Assembly: GCA_021778895.1 (NCBI GenBank)
Contig: JAJYBR010000006.1
Coordinates: forward strand, 62,001-126,000
Source of the DNA: Actinomycetes bacterium
Lineage (GTDB): Bacteria > Actinomycetota > Acidimicrobiia > Acidimicrobiales > RAAP-2
Direction: 5' to 3'
DNA: 64,000 nucleotides
Below are positions 63,438 to 64,000 of the stretch, piece by piece (positions within the stretch are counted from its first letter, which is position 1; each line of letters begins with the position of its first letter). Below the pieces are notes generated by a model, which was given only the letters and a program-made list of their open reading frames with translations, was not told where the DNA came from and searched no databases. The translations under genes and the position numbers were made by a program.

Positions 63438-64000
63438 ATGAGCGACGTCCCCGACCCCGCCCCCGCGGCGCCCTCCACCCCACCCGGACTGAGCCGGCCC
63501 CGGGAGGGCCGACTGGTGGGCGGCGTCGCCGCCGGGCTGGCGCGGCGCTTCCAGATCAGCCCCACCGTGGTGCGGGTGGCCTTCGTCGTGGGAACCCTGC
63601 TGTGGGGGGCGGGGGCCATCGCCTACCTGGCCCTGTGGGTCCTGCTGCCGCGCGACGACGGCGTCGCCCATCCCGAGCGCAGCCGCCTGGCCGGCGTGGC
63701 CGTCGTGGTGATCACGGTGGCGACGGTGGTCCTCGTGGCGCGCCGGGGCGCGGTGCCCGTGGGCCGGGCGATCCTGGCGGTGGTCATCGTCTCGGTCGTG
63801 CTCGCGCTCTACGACACCGTGCGGGCCCGCCGCAGCGGCTGGCGCCTGCTGCGCGGCGCGCTGGTCACGGTCCTCTCCGCGGCGCTCGCCGCGAGCGTCC
63901 TGGCCCTGGCCGTGGGCCCGGTGTCCGGGGTGGGCCTGCACGGGGGTGTCGGGGTTCGCGTGTGGCGACCCGTGGTGCTGGGGCGCACTGCGTCCACCGG
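63438..64000 (+). CDS. PspC-domain membrane protein (partial, 3' end off window)
   Basis: Open from the ATG at 63438 to the window edge (187 codons). The PspC domain (about 20-75) has RPREGRLVGGVAAGLARRFQISPTVVRVAFVV. Further hydrophobic segments follow at about 84-103 and 107-125, then another near 140-160. The visible end, LHGGVGVRVWRPVVLG, resembles the start of the LiaF/DUF2154-type beta domain often attached to PspC in actinobacteria. TAGCCT lies 7 nt before the ATG. Likely functions with the divergent PspC-kinase/regulator pair in envelope stress. Confidence 0.85.
   Translation, partial: MSDVPDPAPAAPSTPPGLSRPREGRLVGGVAAGLARRFQISPTVVRVAFVVGTLLWGAGAIAYLALWVLLPRDDGVAHPERSRLAGVAVVVITVATVVLVARRGAVPVGRAILAVVIVSVVLALYDTVRARRSGWRLLRGALVTVLSAALAASVLALAVGPVSGVGLHGGVGVRVWRPVVLGRTAST

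Overview
This window is about 64 kb of very GC-rich bacterial chromosome (roughly 70% by eye). It is dense with genes, uses GTG and some TTG starts heavily, and has many 1-8 nt stop/start overlaps. Three things point to an Actinomycetota genome: gene order, zinc-binding (C+) forms of several ribosomal proteins, and a strong habit of placing TANNNT boxes 6-8 nt upstream of start codons (leaderless transcripts). No mycolate or sporulation hallmarks are seen. An Acidimicrobiia-like lineage is my best guess, as inference only. I see no CRISPR array, insertion sequence, integrase, rRNA gene or replication origin. This is core chromosome with a few small accessory insertions.

Region 1 (1-9.0 kb, minus strand): an M13 metallopeptidase gene, then rplM-rpsI-glmM-glmS-acpS-alr-udg-tsaE-tsaB. 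This joins two ribosomal proteins to peptidoglycan precursor enzymes, the ACP activating enzyme and tRNA t6A synthesis. tsaB runs off the left edge.

Region 2 (9.0-12.0 kb): a small secreted protein of unknown function on the plus strand, a roughly 220-nt intergenic stretch unusually rich in inverted repeats, and an APC-superfamily permease.

Region 3 (12.0-47.7 kb, minus strand): essentially the whole transcription/translation superoperon. Read in the direction of transcription it is tRNA-Thr, tRNA-Met, rpmG, tRNA-Trp, secE, nusG, rplK, rplA, [L10 leader] rplJ, rplL, rpoB, rpoC, rpsL, rpsG, fusA, tuf, rpsJ, rplC-D-W-B, rpsS, rplV, rpsC, rplP, rpmC, rpsQ, rplN-X-E, rpsN, rpsH, rplF-R, rpsE, rpmD, rplO, secY, adk, map, then (after an interruption) infA, rpmJ, rpsM-K-D, rpoA, rplQ, truA. 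The interruption at 16.2-19.06 kb is a plus-strand cassette. It holds a PPOX-fold flavin-nucleotide-binding protein, a DosS/DevS-like GAF histidine kinase, a DosR/DevR-like regulator and a cytosolic helical-backbone metal receptor. infA has its own promoter beside it.

Region 4 (47.8-64 kb): mixed housekeeping and accessory genes. These are a GNAT acetyltransferase, an MptB-like mannosyltransferase, tRNA-Tyr, yajQ, a GtrA-family membrane protein, tesB, a DinB-fold protein, citrate synthase, a membrane-anchored unknown, rmuC, a PhoU-like protein, a TMEM175-type channel, asd-lysC, two cyclophilins (one membrane-anchored), and a PspC-fused histidine kinase/LuxR regulator pair facing a second PspC gene that runs off the right edge.

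Points most worth a second look: ribosomal protein S12 has Arg at position 88, a classical streptomycin-resistance residue. The DosRS-like cassette splits the ribosomal superoperon. The 9.68-9.90 kb region is densely structured. In three places the TAG stop codon of one gene is also the first half of the -10 box of the next. L10 and L22 carry long low-complexity acidic tails, and L10's is a repeat.
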